A stretch of DNA of 64,000 nt. Origin: Rubritalea squalenifaciens DSM 18772. GTDB lineage: Bacteria; Verrucomicrobiota; Verrucomicrobiia; Verrucomicrobiales; Akkermansiaceae. The first letter of the stretch is position 1. Each line of letters starts with the position of its first letter. The notes beneath the pieces were generated by a model, which was not told the DNA's origin, searched no databases, and was given only the letters and a program-made list of their open reading frames with translations. Of the stretch, positions 43,651 to 50,561 are shown piece by piece. The DNA lies in NCBI RefSeq assembly GCF_900141815.1, contig NZ_FQYR01000002.1, forward strand, positions 62,001-126,000, given 5' to 3'. The position numbers and the translations under genes are program-made.

Positions 43651-43692
43651 GTGTCGTCTGTTTATTATTAATTAATAATAAACAGACGACAC
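43651..43692. repeat. Perfect 42 bp palindrome
   Basis: Two 21 nt arms, beginning GTGTCGTCTG and meeting at TTAA|TTAA, are exact inverse complements with no spacer. The arm supplies the last codons (VSSVYY) and stop of the minus-strand gene at 43672. It could act as a terminator or be a pair of abutted mobile-element ends. Confidence 0.9.
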
Positions 43693-44202
43693 GAGCTGCC
43701 TATCAAGCGCATAGTAACTATCTGACAGTCCGTACACTAGTTCATAGATACTCCTTTCAACAGGACGCCGTTTAACAGTTTTATCATCTGGACTATAATA
43801 TTTCATCACATCACAGACGACAATCTCTTTCGACAAAGCTATCAGTTCTTTACTAACCTCCCGGTTGAGAACAAAGTTTTTTTGTTCACCCACAAGAACC
43901 AATTCCATCCCGCATACTTCCTCACTGGACCGCTGAATAAAATCGTAATCTGGCTCTAGAACCTCAATGATTCTTATCAGATTTTTGACTGACTTGTTAG
44001 TTGCGCCACTCGCATTCTGTATTAATTCATCATGCCAGAATGCCCAGCGATATAGAGGAGCTGATGCTATCATTCCAGCGCCCCCATCACCTTGTATTTT
44101 GAACAAAGCCTCAGCCCAGTCCACATCTCCGATGACATCTTTACCACCCAACTCTTGAATACGTGAACCGCGAATCCAATAGATAGACCTATCAGCTCCC
44201 AT
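43672..44202 (-). CDS. Island protein of unknown function (second gene of cassette 1)
   Basis: The 176-residue soluble protein (GADRSIYWIRGSRIQELGG, DWAEALFKIQGDGGAGMIAS, YRWAFWHDELIQNASG, ERSIYELVYGLSDSYYALD) has no recognised family. The start lies 2 bp after the stop of the preceding gene (44205), so the two are cotranscribed. The C-terminus runs into the 42 bp palindrome, which suggests that the natural end was replaced. Size and setting would fit an immunity or accessory protein, but that is only a guess from context. Confidence 0.6.
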   Translation of the reverse strand: MGADRSIYWIRGSRIQELGGKDVIGDVDWAEALFKIQGDGGAGMIASAPLYRWAFWHDELIQNASGATNKSVKNLIRIIEVLEPDYDFIQRSSEEVCGMELVLVGEQKNFVLNREVSKELIALSKEIVVCDVMKYYSPDDKTVKRRPVERSIYELVYGLSDSYYALDRQLVSSVYY

Positions 44203-44204
44203 AC

Positions 44205-44474
44205 TTAGAATGATTGAATAATGATATCATCTGCAGAGAAAACGAGATTCGACTGCTGCTGTTGAAGGGCTTGATTTAACTTCGCCACACATGCCGTCAT
44301 GTCATAGGCACTATCATCAGCAATAACAAATTTGTATCCAATATTATTGTTTTGAGCTTTAATCATAGCAGCTGCGATTAGGTCGGCACCATCCATTATC
44401 TTGTTTGACACTGTTTCACTAAAAACAATAACAAGACAATATTTGAGAGAAAGGCAATCGGATTCATCTCTCAT
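44205..44474 (-). CDS. Island protein of unknown function (first gene of cassette 1)
   Basis: The 89-residue product begins within the 173 bp repeat: MRDESDCLSLKYCL is encoded by repeat DNA and is also present, in a different frame outcome, at the second copy. After the repeat the frame continues as a soluble helical protein (GADLIAAAMIKAQNNN, GYKFVIADDSAYDMTACVAK, LNQALQQQQ). The native start may be the ATG at 44396 (MDGADL), with the repeat-derived part an in-frame leader fusion. A GTG at 44480 is another option. No family was recognised. Confidence 0.55.
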   Translation of the reverse strand: MRDESDCLSLKYCLVIVFSETVSNKIMDGADLIAAAMIKAQNNNIGYKFVIADDSAYDMTACVAKLNQALQQQQSNLVFSADDIIIQSF

Positions 44475-44606
44475 GGTCACTACACTCAGTGTGACGTGTT
44501 AGTTTTCAGTTAGCACGACTTTCGGTAGATCCAGACCAGGTAATATTCAGGCATATTCCCCCTGGCCCCGTTTGTTCACTCCGTCCATACAGGATCCTTC
44601 TAGCTA
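44434..44606 (-). repeat. 173 bp direct repeat R, copy 1
   Basis: This segment is nearly identical to 45434-45606 (three mismatches), at an offset of exactly 1,000 bp. On the minus strand it holds, in order, AGGGGG before a 14-codon ORF (MPEYYLVWIYRKSC, 44510-44554) and the start of a second ORF, MRDESDCLSLKYCL (from 44474). It also has hairpins TGAGAGA/TCTCTCA and GTCAC/GTGAC. It looks like an expression leader placed in front of each cassette. Confidence 0.9.
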
Positions 44607-44938
44607 AGCCAAATAAATTGTCTGTCCTTTTATTAATCAAACAATTGGCCGGATGACCACAGAACATCAACCTAACAAATCCATGAATTCGTGTTGCAGC
44701 TTGAATGTTAATCCGCACCAAGCATTCTCTTCTCTTAAATTGTCTGTCTCTTTATTATGCTCCTTTATTATGAGAGCGACCAAAGGGCTATATCCTTCTA
44801 GGTGGTACGCCATGTCGGATATTATTCGGAACTATTTGAGGATGAGAAATTTTCTGGTGATCCTTACCGTAAGTTAACCTCCTCACAGGCAACTCAAGAC
44901 CTTAATGTTTTGGCAAGCAATTTGGTGTCGAGTAACAT
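44607..44938. other. Gap inside island with GTCTGT motif copies
   Basis: No protein-like frame is seen in these 330 bp. Two related motifs, AAATTGTCTGTCCTTTTATT (from 44615) and AAATTGTCTGTCTCTTTATT (from 44738), occur here. An ATCCTTCTAG at 44792-44801 repeats the right boundary sequence of both R copies, suggesting an old recombination junction. Confidence 0.45.
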
Positions 44939-45418
44939 CTAATAGTCTTGCATGTATTTCTTTTTTTCCTCGTAAGAAAGAATTTTTTTACCATGATAAT
45001 CTTTCAGATAAATGGCTTGTGTTTGAGGAAGTTTTGAAAAATCACAATCGGTAAAAACTACCGAGTCCAGCTTGGAAGAAGAATCGAAAAAATCTGAAAT
45101 ATCAGAAACGGAGGAGTTACTAACATAAAGCTCATCAACTTTGCGAAAATCGCGAAGAGTCAAATCATCTGTGTGACAGCTCACATGAACGGCTAAATAA
45201 TGATCAGGATCAGTCATCGGAACACCAAAAAACCTAGCTAAAGATGACCAAAAGTAGAAATCAGGGCTGTTGACTGAATGAATTTTTCGATCTGCATTCG
45301 GATACTTCATCCCAATAACCCAAGCTGGATTATCTAGCGTTATTTTAAATGTTCCAAATAGCAGTATTGAAACCATGGTAAAAACCACCCACTTTCTCCA
45401 TGTCATTCTGATTTTCAT
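44939..45418 (-). CDS. Island membrane-anchored protein of unknown function
   Basis: The 159-residue product has one N-terminal helix (WVVFTMVSILLFGTFKI) and an external, Asp/Ser-rich domain (CHTDDLTLRDFRKVDELYVS, SDISDFFDSSSKLDSVVFTD). The regular x-L-x-x-L pattern hints at a short leucine-rich-repeat-like fold. Its ATG at 45418 overlaps the stop of an 18-codon leader ORF from repeat copy 2 (TAATG), and there is no separate ribosome-binding site. Translation is therefore probably by reinitiation. Confidence 0.6.
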   Translation of the reverse strand: MKIRMTWRKWVVFTMVSILLFGTFKITLDNPAWVIGMKYPNADRKIHSVNSPDFYFWSSLARFFGVPMTDPDHYLAVHVSCHTDDLTLRDFRKVDELYVSNSSVSDISDFFDSSSKLDSVVFTDCDFSKLPQTQAIYLKDYHGKKILSYEEKKKYMQDY

Positions 45419-45474
45419 TAACAATAAAAAGACAGACAATATTTGAGAGAAAGGCAATCGGATTCATCTCTCAT
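45418..45474 (-). CDS. 18-residue leader ORF coupled to the 45418 gene
   Basis: The ORF begins in repeat copy 2 (MRDESDCLSLKYCL), continues 4 codons past it (SFYC) and stops at TAA overlapping the next ATG by one base. The same 14 codons open the first gene behind repeat copy 1. Confidence 0.45.
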   Translation of the reverse strand: MRDESDCLSLKYCLSFYC

Positions 45475-45606
45475 GGTCACTACACTCAGTGTGACGTGTT
45501 AGTTTTCAGTTAGCACGACTTTCGGTAGATCCAGACCAGGTAATATTCAGGCATAGTCCCCCTAGCCCCGTTTGTTCACTCCGTCCATACAGAATCCTTC
45601 TAGCTA
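45434..45606 (-). repeat. 173 bp direct repeat R, copy 2
   Basis: This is the partner of 44434-44606. Its right end (CCTTCTAGCTA) joins the duplicated HAD 3' end at 45602, with AGCTA shared by the repeat, the duplicate and the original gene. The internal ORF MPEYYLVWIYRKSC is at 45510-45554, again with GGGGG a few bases before its ATG. Confidence 0.9.
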
Positions 45607-45768
45607 TGCCTATACCCCTGACCTCGTGGCCCCATGCCTGAACGCCATCCCCGATGAGTTCTTCATGCCTGCGGCTCTCGCCACCGTCTAGGTAGCCCTT
45701 CAGCAAACCTTTTCATCTACATCATATCAGGAGCAGGTCACTCGTTTTTGAGTGGCCTGTTTTTTCTA
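45602..45768 (+). pseudogene. Duplicated 3' fragment of the HAD hydrolase gene with its terminator
   Basis: Positions 45602-45691 encode the last 29 residues of the HAD hydrolase (SYAYTPDLVAPCLNAIPDEF ...) with only synonymous changes against 43224-43313, then the stop codon and terminator (stem 45734-45743 with 45750-45759, then T6). There is no start codon or upstream part of the gene. Confidence 0.88.
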
Positions 45769-45770
45769 CC

Positions 45771-46120
45771 TGACTGGGCTTTCCATGAGGGACAATTCAC
45801 GTATTTGTCGTATTTCGTGAAGAATTTTGCGCATTTTGTAATAAGTATTTACAGAGTACTCTCAAACTCGCAAAACCATCCTAATCCAAGCAAAATCAAC
45901 GATTCCGACACAAGACTTACTGATAAAGATACCACTTGGTATTATCTATACAGTCTCGAATCCATAAAAGGTTACATAAAAATTAATTTTGGAGAACTCA
46001 ATTTAACCCCCCTCAATGAACTGTGTTTTTGTGCATCATAGAGAGTGCACGTGCACATCAGAGTCATCTGGTGTGTTATGCGCACAATACACTCAATATA
46101 AACACTGAACAAACAACACT
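45771..46120 (+). promoter_or_regulatory. Conserved upstream region of PEP-CTERM gene, copy 1
   Basis: This 350 bp non-coding region shares ordered blocks with 46968-47285. They include AATCAACGATTCCGACACAA (45894-45913), CATAAAAGGTTACATAAAAA (45963-45982), ATAGAGAGTGCAC (46038-46050) and ATGTGTTAT-like CGCACA just before the gene. GTGCACGTGCAC at 46045-46056 is palindromic. A GG-N10-GC arrangement at about 46071-46084 weakly resembles a sigma-54 promoter. Confidence 0.6.
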
Positions 46121-46840
46121 ATGAAACTCCAATACTCACTCTTGGCGTCTTTAGTAGCGATGAGCAGCGTTGCTTCTGCAGCCTCTATCGCTATTAACTT
46201 TGCCGAGAACACGAACCAGCAATTTGCCGGAGGAGCAGCAATCGGGCCAACAGGCATTGATAGCTCCAATTGGAACTCCACCATTGACCGCGACTCAGGC
46301 ACTCTCGCAACCGGCACGATGGGCAGCCTCATCGATGATACGGGCGCCACGACTACCTCATCCGTGACCTGGAGCTCGAACAATGTCTTCTATAATGCCG
46401 ATGGAACTGGAACTGATGAAGCCAGACTAGCCGTAGGTTATCTGGACGACAGCACAGGCGTAACCGTGACTGTCTCCAATATCACCTACAGCACATACAC
46501 TGCATACGTACTATTCACTTCTGACCAAAACGGTGACTACCAGCATGGTGAAATCACCGTAGAAGGAACCGCTCTTTTTGGCGGTGGCGACTTCAATGCA
46601 CACGGACGCGTGACTGACGGCACAGGCTGGGTAGAAGCCGACGGTACCGTGTTTGGTAACTATGCAACAATCACAGGCCTCACTGACTCCACCCTTGATA
46701 TCACATCCATCAGAAATGGTGCCGCCAGAGGCCCTATTACTGGTGTGATCATCGTGGATACGACAGCCGTTCCAGAGCCAACTTCTACGGCTCTTCTCGG
46801 CCTTGGAGGCCTCGCTCTCATCATGCGTCGTCGCAAGTAA
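46121..46840 (+). CDS. PEP-CTERM surface protein, tandem paralogue 1
   Basis: The 239-residue product has a signal peptide (SLLASLVAMSSVASAA) and a beta-rich middle similar to the next PEP-CTERM protein: ASIAINFAEN, NWNSTIDRDSGTL, TTTSSVTWSSNNVF, VTVSNITYSTYTAYVLFTSD, ITGVIIVDTTA. The tag is VPEPTSTALLGLGGLALIMR plus RRK. The function of the domain is unknown; it is likely a surface or matrix component sorted by exosortase. Its whole unit, including upstream DNA, is duplicated. Confidence 0.82.
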   Translation: MKLQYSLLASLVAMSSVASAASIAINFAENTNQQFAGGAAIGPTGIDSSNWNSTIDRDSGTLATGTMGSLIDDTGATTTSSVTWSSNNVFYNADGTGTDEARLAVGYLDDSTGVTVTVSNITYSTYTAYVLFTSDQNGDYQHGEITVEGTALFGGGDFNAHGRVTDGTGWVEADGTVFGNYATITGLTDSTLDITSIRNGAARGPITGVIIVDTTAVPEPTSTALLGLGGLALIMRRRK

Positions 46841-46866
46841 GGACCTTTGAAACGAGTTAAAGATTC

Positions 46867-46902
46867 ACCCGTAGCAGGATCTTCCTGCTGCGGGTTTTTT
46901 TG
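46867..46902 (+). terminator. Intrinsic terminator after PEP-CTERM paralogue 1
   Basis: ACCCG-T-AGCAGGA (46867-46879) pairs with TCCTGCT-G-CGGGT (46883-46895), followed by T7. Confidence 0.9.
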
Positions 46903-46967
46903 TGGCGTGCTCATGATACAGCAGGTCAAGTCACACTCTCTCAATCGGCCGTATTCCCTACTTACTC

Positions 46968-47285
46968 AGACTCCCTATGAGGGGCAATTTTCGTATTTAT
47001 TCGTGATCTTCGAAAATAGAGTCACATTTTTTTGAGATACTACTGGATACCCGCAAACTAGCCCAACCGTCCTAATCCAATAAAAATCAACGATTCCGAC
47101 ACAAAGCAAACTGCGAAACCATAACTCAGTAACAAGTATACAGCGCCAAAGTCATAAAAGGTTACATAAAAATCACTTTTAAAAAAACTCAATTTAGCAC
47201 CCTTAAATTACTGTGTTTCTATGCATTATAGAGAGTGCACTCGCACATTGGAATCAACCGATGTGTTATTCGCACACTATACTCA
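46968..47285 (+). promoter_or_regulatory. Conserved upstream region of PEP-CTERM gene, copy 2
   Basis: The blocks found upstream of the 46121 gene recur here about 1,190 bp downstream: AATCAACGATTCCGACACAA (47085-47104), CATAAAAGGTTACATAAAAA (47153-47172), ATAGAGAGTGCAC (47228-47240) and ATGTGTTATTCGCACA. Spacing between blocks is almost unchanged, while the sequence between them differs. Confidence 0.6.
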
Positions 47286-48002
47286 ATGAAAACACTGAAC
47301 AAATACTCCTCAGCCTTACTCGGGGCTGCAGCAAGCATTGGGATGGTTCAGGCAGCTTCAATCAGCGTCAACTTTATTGGCGGTGATGGAGGCAATGGAA
47401 CCATCGACTCTGCGGCTAGTACTGGCCGTAGCGGATTCGAAGCCACCAATTGGAACAACGTTGGTAGCGAGTTAGGTACACAAAACGACCTGACAGACAG
47501 TGCTGGCCTGACCACTACTGCCGACGTTACCTGGAACTCAACCAACGTTTGGGGTGACGGAACCGCAAATACCGATGCAGCCGGAGGTGACCCAGCCGCT
47601 CAGCTGATTCGTGGTTACCTGGATGATGGCGATACAGGTGGAGGTACTGGTGTCACTTTTGACGTGACCAATATCACCTATGCCCAGTACTCCGTCGTTC
47701 TCTACTTCAGTACAGATACTGAAGGGGGTAGCTACCGCACAGCGACTGTGAACGGTAACACCTATGACACTACTGGAACCAAGAGCGTCTGGTCAAACAA
47801 CCCGACCTTTGACGATACCAATACTATGGTCATTACCAACCTCAGTGGAGACCTCGATGTTGATTTGCTGACCCGTAACGGAGGCGACCGTGCCTCCATC
47901 TCTGGTTTCCAGATCATAGACACCACAGCCATTCCAGAACCGTCCTCTACGGCGCTTCTCGGACTCGGTGCCGTGGCCTTCATCCTGCGCCGCAGGAAGT
48001 AA
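47286..48002 (+). CDS. PEP-CTERM surface protein, tandem paralogue 2
   Basis: The 238-residue product has a signal peptide (ALLGAAASIGMVQAA), a beta-rich middle related to paralogue 1 (ASISVNFIGGDG, FEATNWNNVGSELGTQNDL, LTTTADVTWNSTNVW, FDVTNITYAQYSVVLYFSTD, ISGFQIIDTTA) and a tag, IPEPSSTALLGLGAVAFILR plus RRK. The ATG at 47286 aligns with untranslated leader of the 46121 gene, so the start site has moved between the copies. The upstream extension to 47235 lies in the conserved regulatory region and is rejected. Confidence 0.82.
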   Translation: MKTLNKYSSALLGAAASIGMVQAASISVNFIGGDGGNGTIDSAASTGRSGFEATNWNNVGSELGTQNDLTDSAGLTTTADVTWNSTNVWGDGTANTDAAGGDPAAQLIRGYLDDGDTGGGTGVTFDVTNITYAQYSVVLYFSTDTEGGSYRTATVNGNTYDTTGTKSVWSNNPTFDDTNTMVITNLSGDLDVDLLTRNGGDRASISGFQIIDTTAIPEPSSTALLGLGAVAFILRRRK

Positions 48003-48056
48003 CCTCCCCATGCTATCAGGAGACATCTCTTGAGGCACGTTCATCCGCTTCAAGCA

Positions 48057-48088
48057 AAGCCGCATTCGTAAAGAATGCGGCTTTTTTA
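48057..48088 (+). terminator. Intrinsic terminator after PEP-CTERM paralogue 2
   Basis: AAGCCGCATTC (48057-48067) pairs with GAATGCGGCTT (48073-48083), followed by a T-run. Confidence 0.92.
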
Positions 48089-48126
48089 CGCCCACTTACA
48101 GTAAAACTCCCTGCGCATGATAATGG

Positions 48127-49644
48127 TCAGCGGGATAGGCTACGCAGCTGCTTCCAGTAGCCAGCATCCATGAGCTGCTCGCGCACCTCTTCCATAGACA
48201 TCCCCTTGCTGGCCACCTGATCAACCTGGCTCAAGTAAGCTGACCAAACATCCTGCTCGGCCTTACCAGCCTTGTAGGGTCTGGCATGTGGTACACGCAT
48301 GCCTACCAAATGAGCATAATAACCCTGGACTCCAAATGGTGACTGCTCAGGGACCAAAGCTCTCCCCAAACTGGAAGGCCCGTTCTCTTGGAAAAAGGCT
48401 ACCAGCTTTTCTATCGGGCCCAGTGAAATTTCTTCCTGGCAACGCTTCCAGAACGGAGTCTCTAACTTGTCGTTGAAACGATAGTGCATCGCGAGGAAGT
48501 CCCTGATCTCATCCCAAACACTGGCTACTCGCTCATTGTAAAGGTCACGCATCGTTGGAGTAGGCTCGCTCATTGAGTCCATTAATCCATCAGCCAGCCA
48601 GCGGGCCTGAAGGCAGGCACACATGATCGCGGTGGCCTCCAGCGGCTCTACGAATCCTGCCGCATTACCGATAGCAATGACATTATTCACCCAGACCTTC
48701 TCTCGGCGGCCTGAGCTGAACTTGACTTCGCGCACCTGCTTGATCTTCGGATTCTTTTCTAACATCTCTTTCTCCGCATCCTCCAAAGAAATGTGATCTG
48801 AGCTAAAGACATATCCACGGTTAATCCTCTCTGGATGGTCAATCCTCCAGCACCAGCCTGAGTCCATGGTCTGAGACACGGTATATGGGAGAATCTTTTC
48901 TCCTTCCTCTCTATCCCAGCCGCCTACTAGTGCCCGGTCACAAAACAGCGCATCCGCATAGGACTTGAAGGGAACCTCCATCGCCTTGCCGATAATCTCC
49001 CCGGCAAAGCCACTCGAATCGATGAACAAGTCAGCTTTCAGCACGGCCCCATTGGAAATCTTCAGGCCCTTCACATCTCCTGAATCCTCAAACACGACTT
49101 CCTCCACCTCATCATCCACCATATCGATGCCCTGTTGCTTGCAGGCTGTTTCCAGCCAGGCCACAAAGCGATGGTTCTCCAGATGCCAAGCCACTGAATT
49201 TCCGGGAGGTGGAACGTCAGCCTTCTTGTGTCCACGTGTAGGCAGGGCATTACCCTTATCCATCAGCGCACTCGGCAGATCAAAGCCCTCACATCGTTCA
49301 CCGATGTAGTAGCCGGAAACTTTCTTTAGTCCAGGTATTGCCTGGACATGTAGGCTTTCTGTAAAAGGGTAGTCATAGCACTCACGCTTACCCCAGTCGA
49401 ATCGTACGCCCAGCTTGTAGACAGGATCAAGGGCGCGGTAGACTTCTGCCTCATCCATTCCAAGGTAACGGTGCACGAAATCCACCACATAAGGCACCGT
49501 CCCCTCGCCTACTCCGATCACCCCTTTCTTGCTACTAGCCACGACTCGGACCTGGACCGAAGGACAGCGTTTACGAATCGCCAAGGCCGCGAGCAGGCCC
49601 GCGCTTCCACCACCCAATACCAATACCTTTTTAACCCTTTTCAT
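48127..49644 (-). CDS. Flavin-dependent tryptophan-halogenase family protein
   Basis: The 505-residue FAD protein has the dinucleotide motif VLVLGGGSAGLLAALAI at the N-terminus and GVGEGTVPYVVDF, the family's second motif. YKLGVRFDWGKR contains a Lys at the position of the catalytic Lys of PrnA-type halogenases. The canonical W-x-W-x-I-P motif appears as GWCWRIDHPERINRGYVFSS, with Pro replaced by Asp. That raises doubt whether it halogenates; some relatives are oxidoreductases. GNAAGFVEPLEATAI is the usual FAD-binding segment. It stands alone, divergent from the beta-barrel gene at 49789. Confidence 0.83.
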   Translation of the reverse strand: MKRVKKVLVLGGGSAGLLAALAIRKRCPSVQVRVVASSKKGVIGVGEGTVPYVVDFVHRYLGMDEAEVYRALDPVYKLGVRFDWGKRECYDYPFTESLHVQAIPGLKKVSGYYIGERCEGFDLPSALMDKGNALPTRGHKKADVPPPGNSVAWHLENHRFVAWLETACKQQGIDMVDDEVEEVVFEDSGDVKGLKISNGAVLKADLFIDSSGFAGEIIGKAMEVPFKSYADALFCDRALVGGWDREEGEKILPYTVSQTMDSGWCWRIDHPERINRGYVFSSDHISLEDAEKEMLEKNPKIKQVREVKFSSGRREKVWVNNVIAIGNAAGFVEPLEATAIMCACLQARWLADGLMDSMSEPTPTMRDLYNERVASVWDEIRDFLAMHYRFNDKLETPFWKRCQEEISLGPIEKLVAFFQENGPSSLGRALVPEQSPFGVQGYYAHLVGMRVPHARPYKAGKAEQDVWSAYLSQVDQVASKGMSMEEVREQLMDAGYWKQLRSLSR

Positions 49645-49788
49645 GCTCTACTATTCCTAGCAATACACACCTCTGACTCAAGTACTGTTTTGCCTCTCAG
49701 GATGTCCATTTTCATGACCACCTAGCCCCTACCTTCAGCAGTTTACCGTTGATCTCCTGGAATAAATCTGACTAACATCCCTACTGTT

Positions 49789-50436
49789 ATGAAAAAACAT
49801 GCATTCGTTTTGCCATTAGTCCTCGGCCTCACCGCCTCCGCATACGCTGGTGACAGCTATTCTGCTAAATCCTCCAAGGAAGTCATCCCACCACCTCCAT
49901 CATGCCACCTGCAGTGGTTCCTCGGAGCATCCGGTGGTTACCTGACAGACGCTGAAGAGGAAATGTACCACCTCCAGTTCGGCGTTGAGAAAGTGTGTCC
50001 AGATAGAAGCTGCACACATGCTCTCTATCTCGAACTCGGCTACACAGAACTCGATGAGAGCTATGCCTTCGATTTTACCGACAGCATCATCGATATCGAT
50101 ATGGATACGGAGATTATCCCGCTCACTCTCAACTACAAGTATGAGTGCAACCTGACAGGAAACCTCAACTGGTACATCGGCGCTGGCGCTGGTATCGCTT
50201 TCGTAGACACAGATCTCTCCGCTGAGGGACAGAGTGAAGGCTTCGATGACGAAGTCTTCTACGCCCAGGGTTTTGCGGGCCTCGTCTACAACTTCAGTGA
50301 GTCCTTCGAAATTTTCGGTGGCGCACGCTACATCTACATGGATGATCCGGACCTCACCGGTTTGTCTGAATTTGATGATGATGCCTCCATCGACGGAGAC
50401 GTACTTGTCGAGCTCGGCGTTCGCTTCAACTTCTAG
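49789..50436 (+). CDS. Outer-membrane beta-barrel protein, tandem paralogue 1
   Basis: The 215-residue protein has a signal peptide (FVLPLVLGLTASAYAG) and a short N-terminal Pro-rich stretch. The beta-barrel of the OmpW/porin-like small type has alternating strands (LQWFLGASGGYLT, HALYLELGYTEL, EIIPLTLNYKYEC, WYIGAGAGIAFVD, FEIFGGARYIYMDDP) and the terminal strand VLVELGVRFNF with final Phe, the barrel-assembly signal. Acidic loops between strands suggest cation contact. It is the first of three tandem paralogues, each with its own terminator. Confidence 0.83.
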   Translation: MKKHAFVLPLVLGLTASAYAGDSYSAKSSKEVIPPPPSCHLQWFLGASGGYLTDAEEEMYHLQFGVEKVCPDRSCTHALYLELGYTELDESYAFDFTDSIIDIDMDTEIIPLTLNYKYECNLTGNLNWYIGAGAGIAFVDTDLSAEGQSEGFDDEVFYAQGFAGLVYNFSESFEIFGGARYIYMDDPDLTGLSEFDDDASIDGDVLVELGVRFNF

Positions 50437-50465
50437 GGAATTCCCTCCCTCAGAGTGATTTTTTC

Positions 50466-50497
50466 AAGGCCCGCAACTTGCGGGCCTTTCTTTTTTT
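50466..50497 (+). terminator. Intrinsic terminator after barrel paralogue 1
   Basis: AAGGCCCGCA (50466-50475) pairs with TGCGGGCCTT (50479-50488), followed by TCTTTTTTT. Confidence 0.9.
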
Positions 50498-50561
50498 ATG
50501 GAACTATCAAACAAATACTTATTGATCTTCCTAACACATTCTGCTTAATGATATGCTTGTT

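Larger units (their letters stand above)
43392..45601. mobile_element. AT-rich genomic island inserted at the 3' end of the HAD gene
   Basis: Sequence between the two copies of the HAD 3' end is visibly richer in A and T than its surroundings. It carries only minus-strand genes of unknown function, two 173 bp direct repeats exactly 1,000 bp apart, a 42 bp perfect palindrome and scattered copies of a GTCTGT...TTTATTA motif. No integrase or transposase is recognisable. The first 260 bp (43392-43650) hold no gene. The layout suits an integrative element or cassette set that restored the target gene's 3' end, moved by an enzyme encoded elsewhere. Confidence 0.6.

Noticed and set aside
44434-45606. 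Integron attC sites
   Set aside because: The repeats are 173 bp, but no convincing RYYYAAC...GTTRRRY pair with complementary inner arms was found, and there is no integrase gene in the window.
45506-45706. Minus-strand ORF across repeat copy 2 and the HAD fragment
   Set aside because: It is antisense to the HAD 3' fragment and merely joins repeat DNA to it.
45771-47285. Sigma-54 promoters for the PEP-CTERM genes
   Set aside because: Copy 1 has a GG-N10-GC arrangement, but copy 2 has GA in place of GG and the flanking consensus is poor; kept only as a weak remark.
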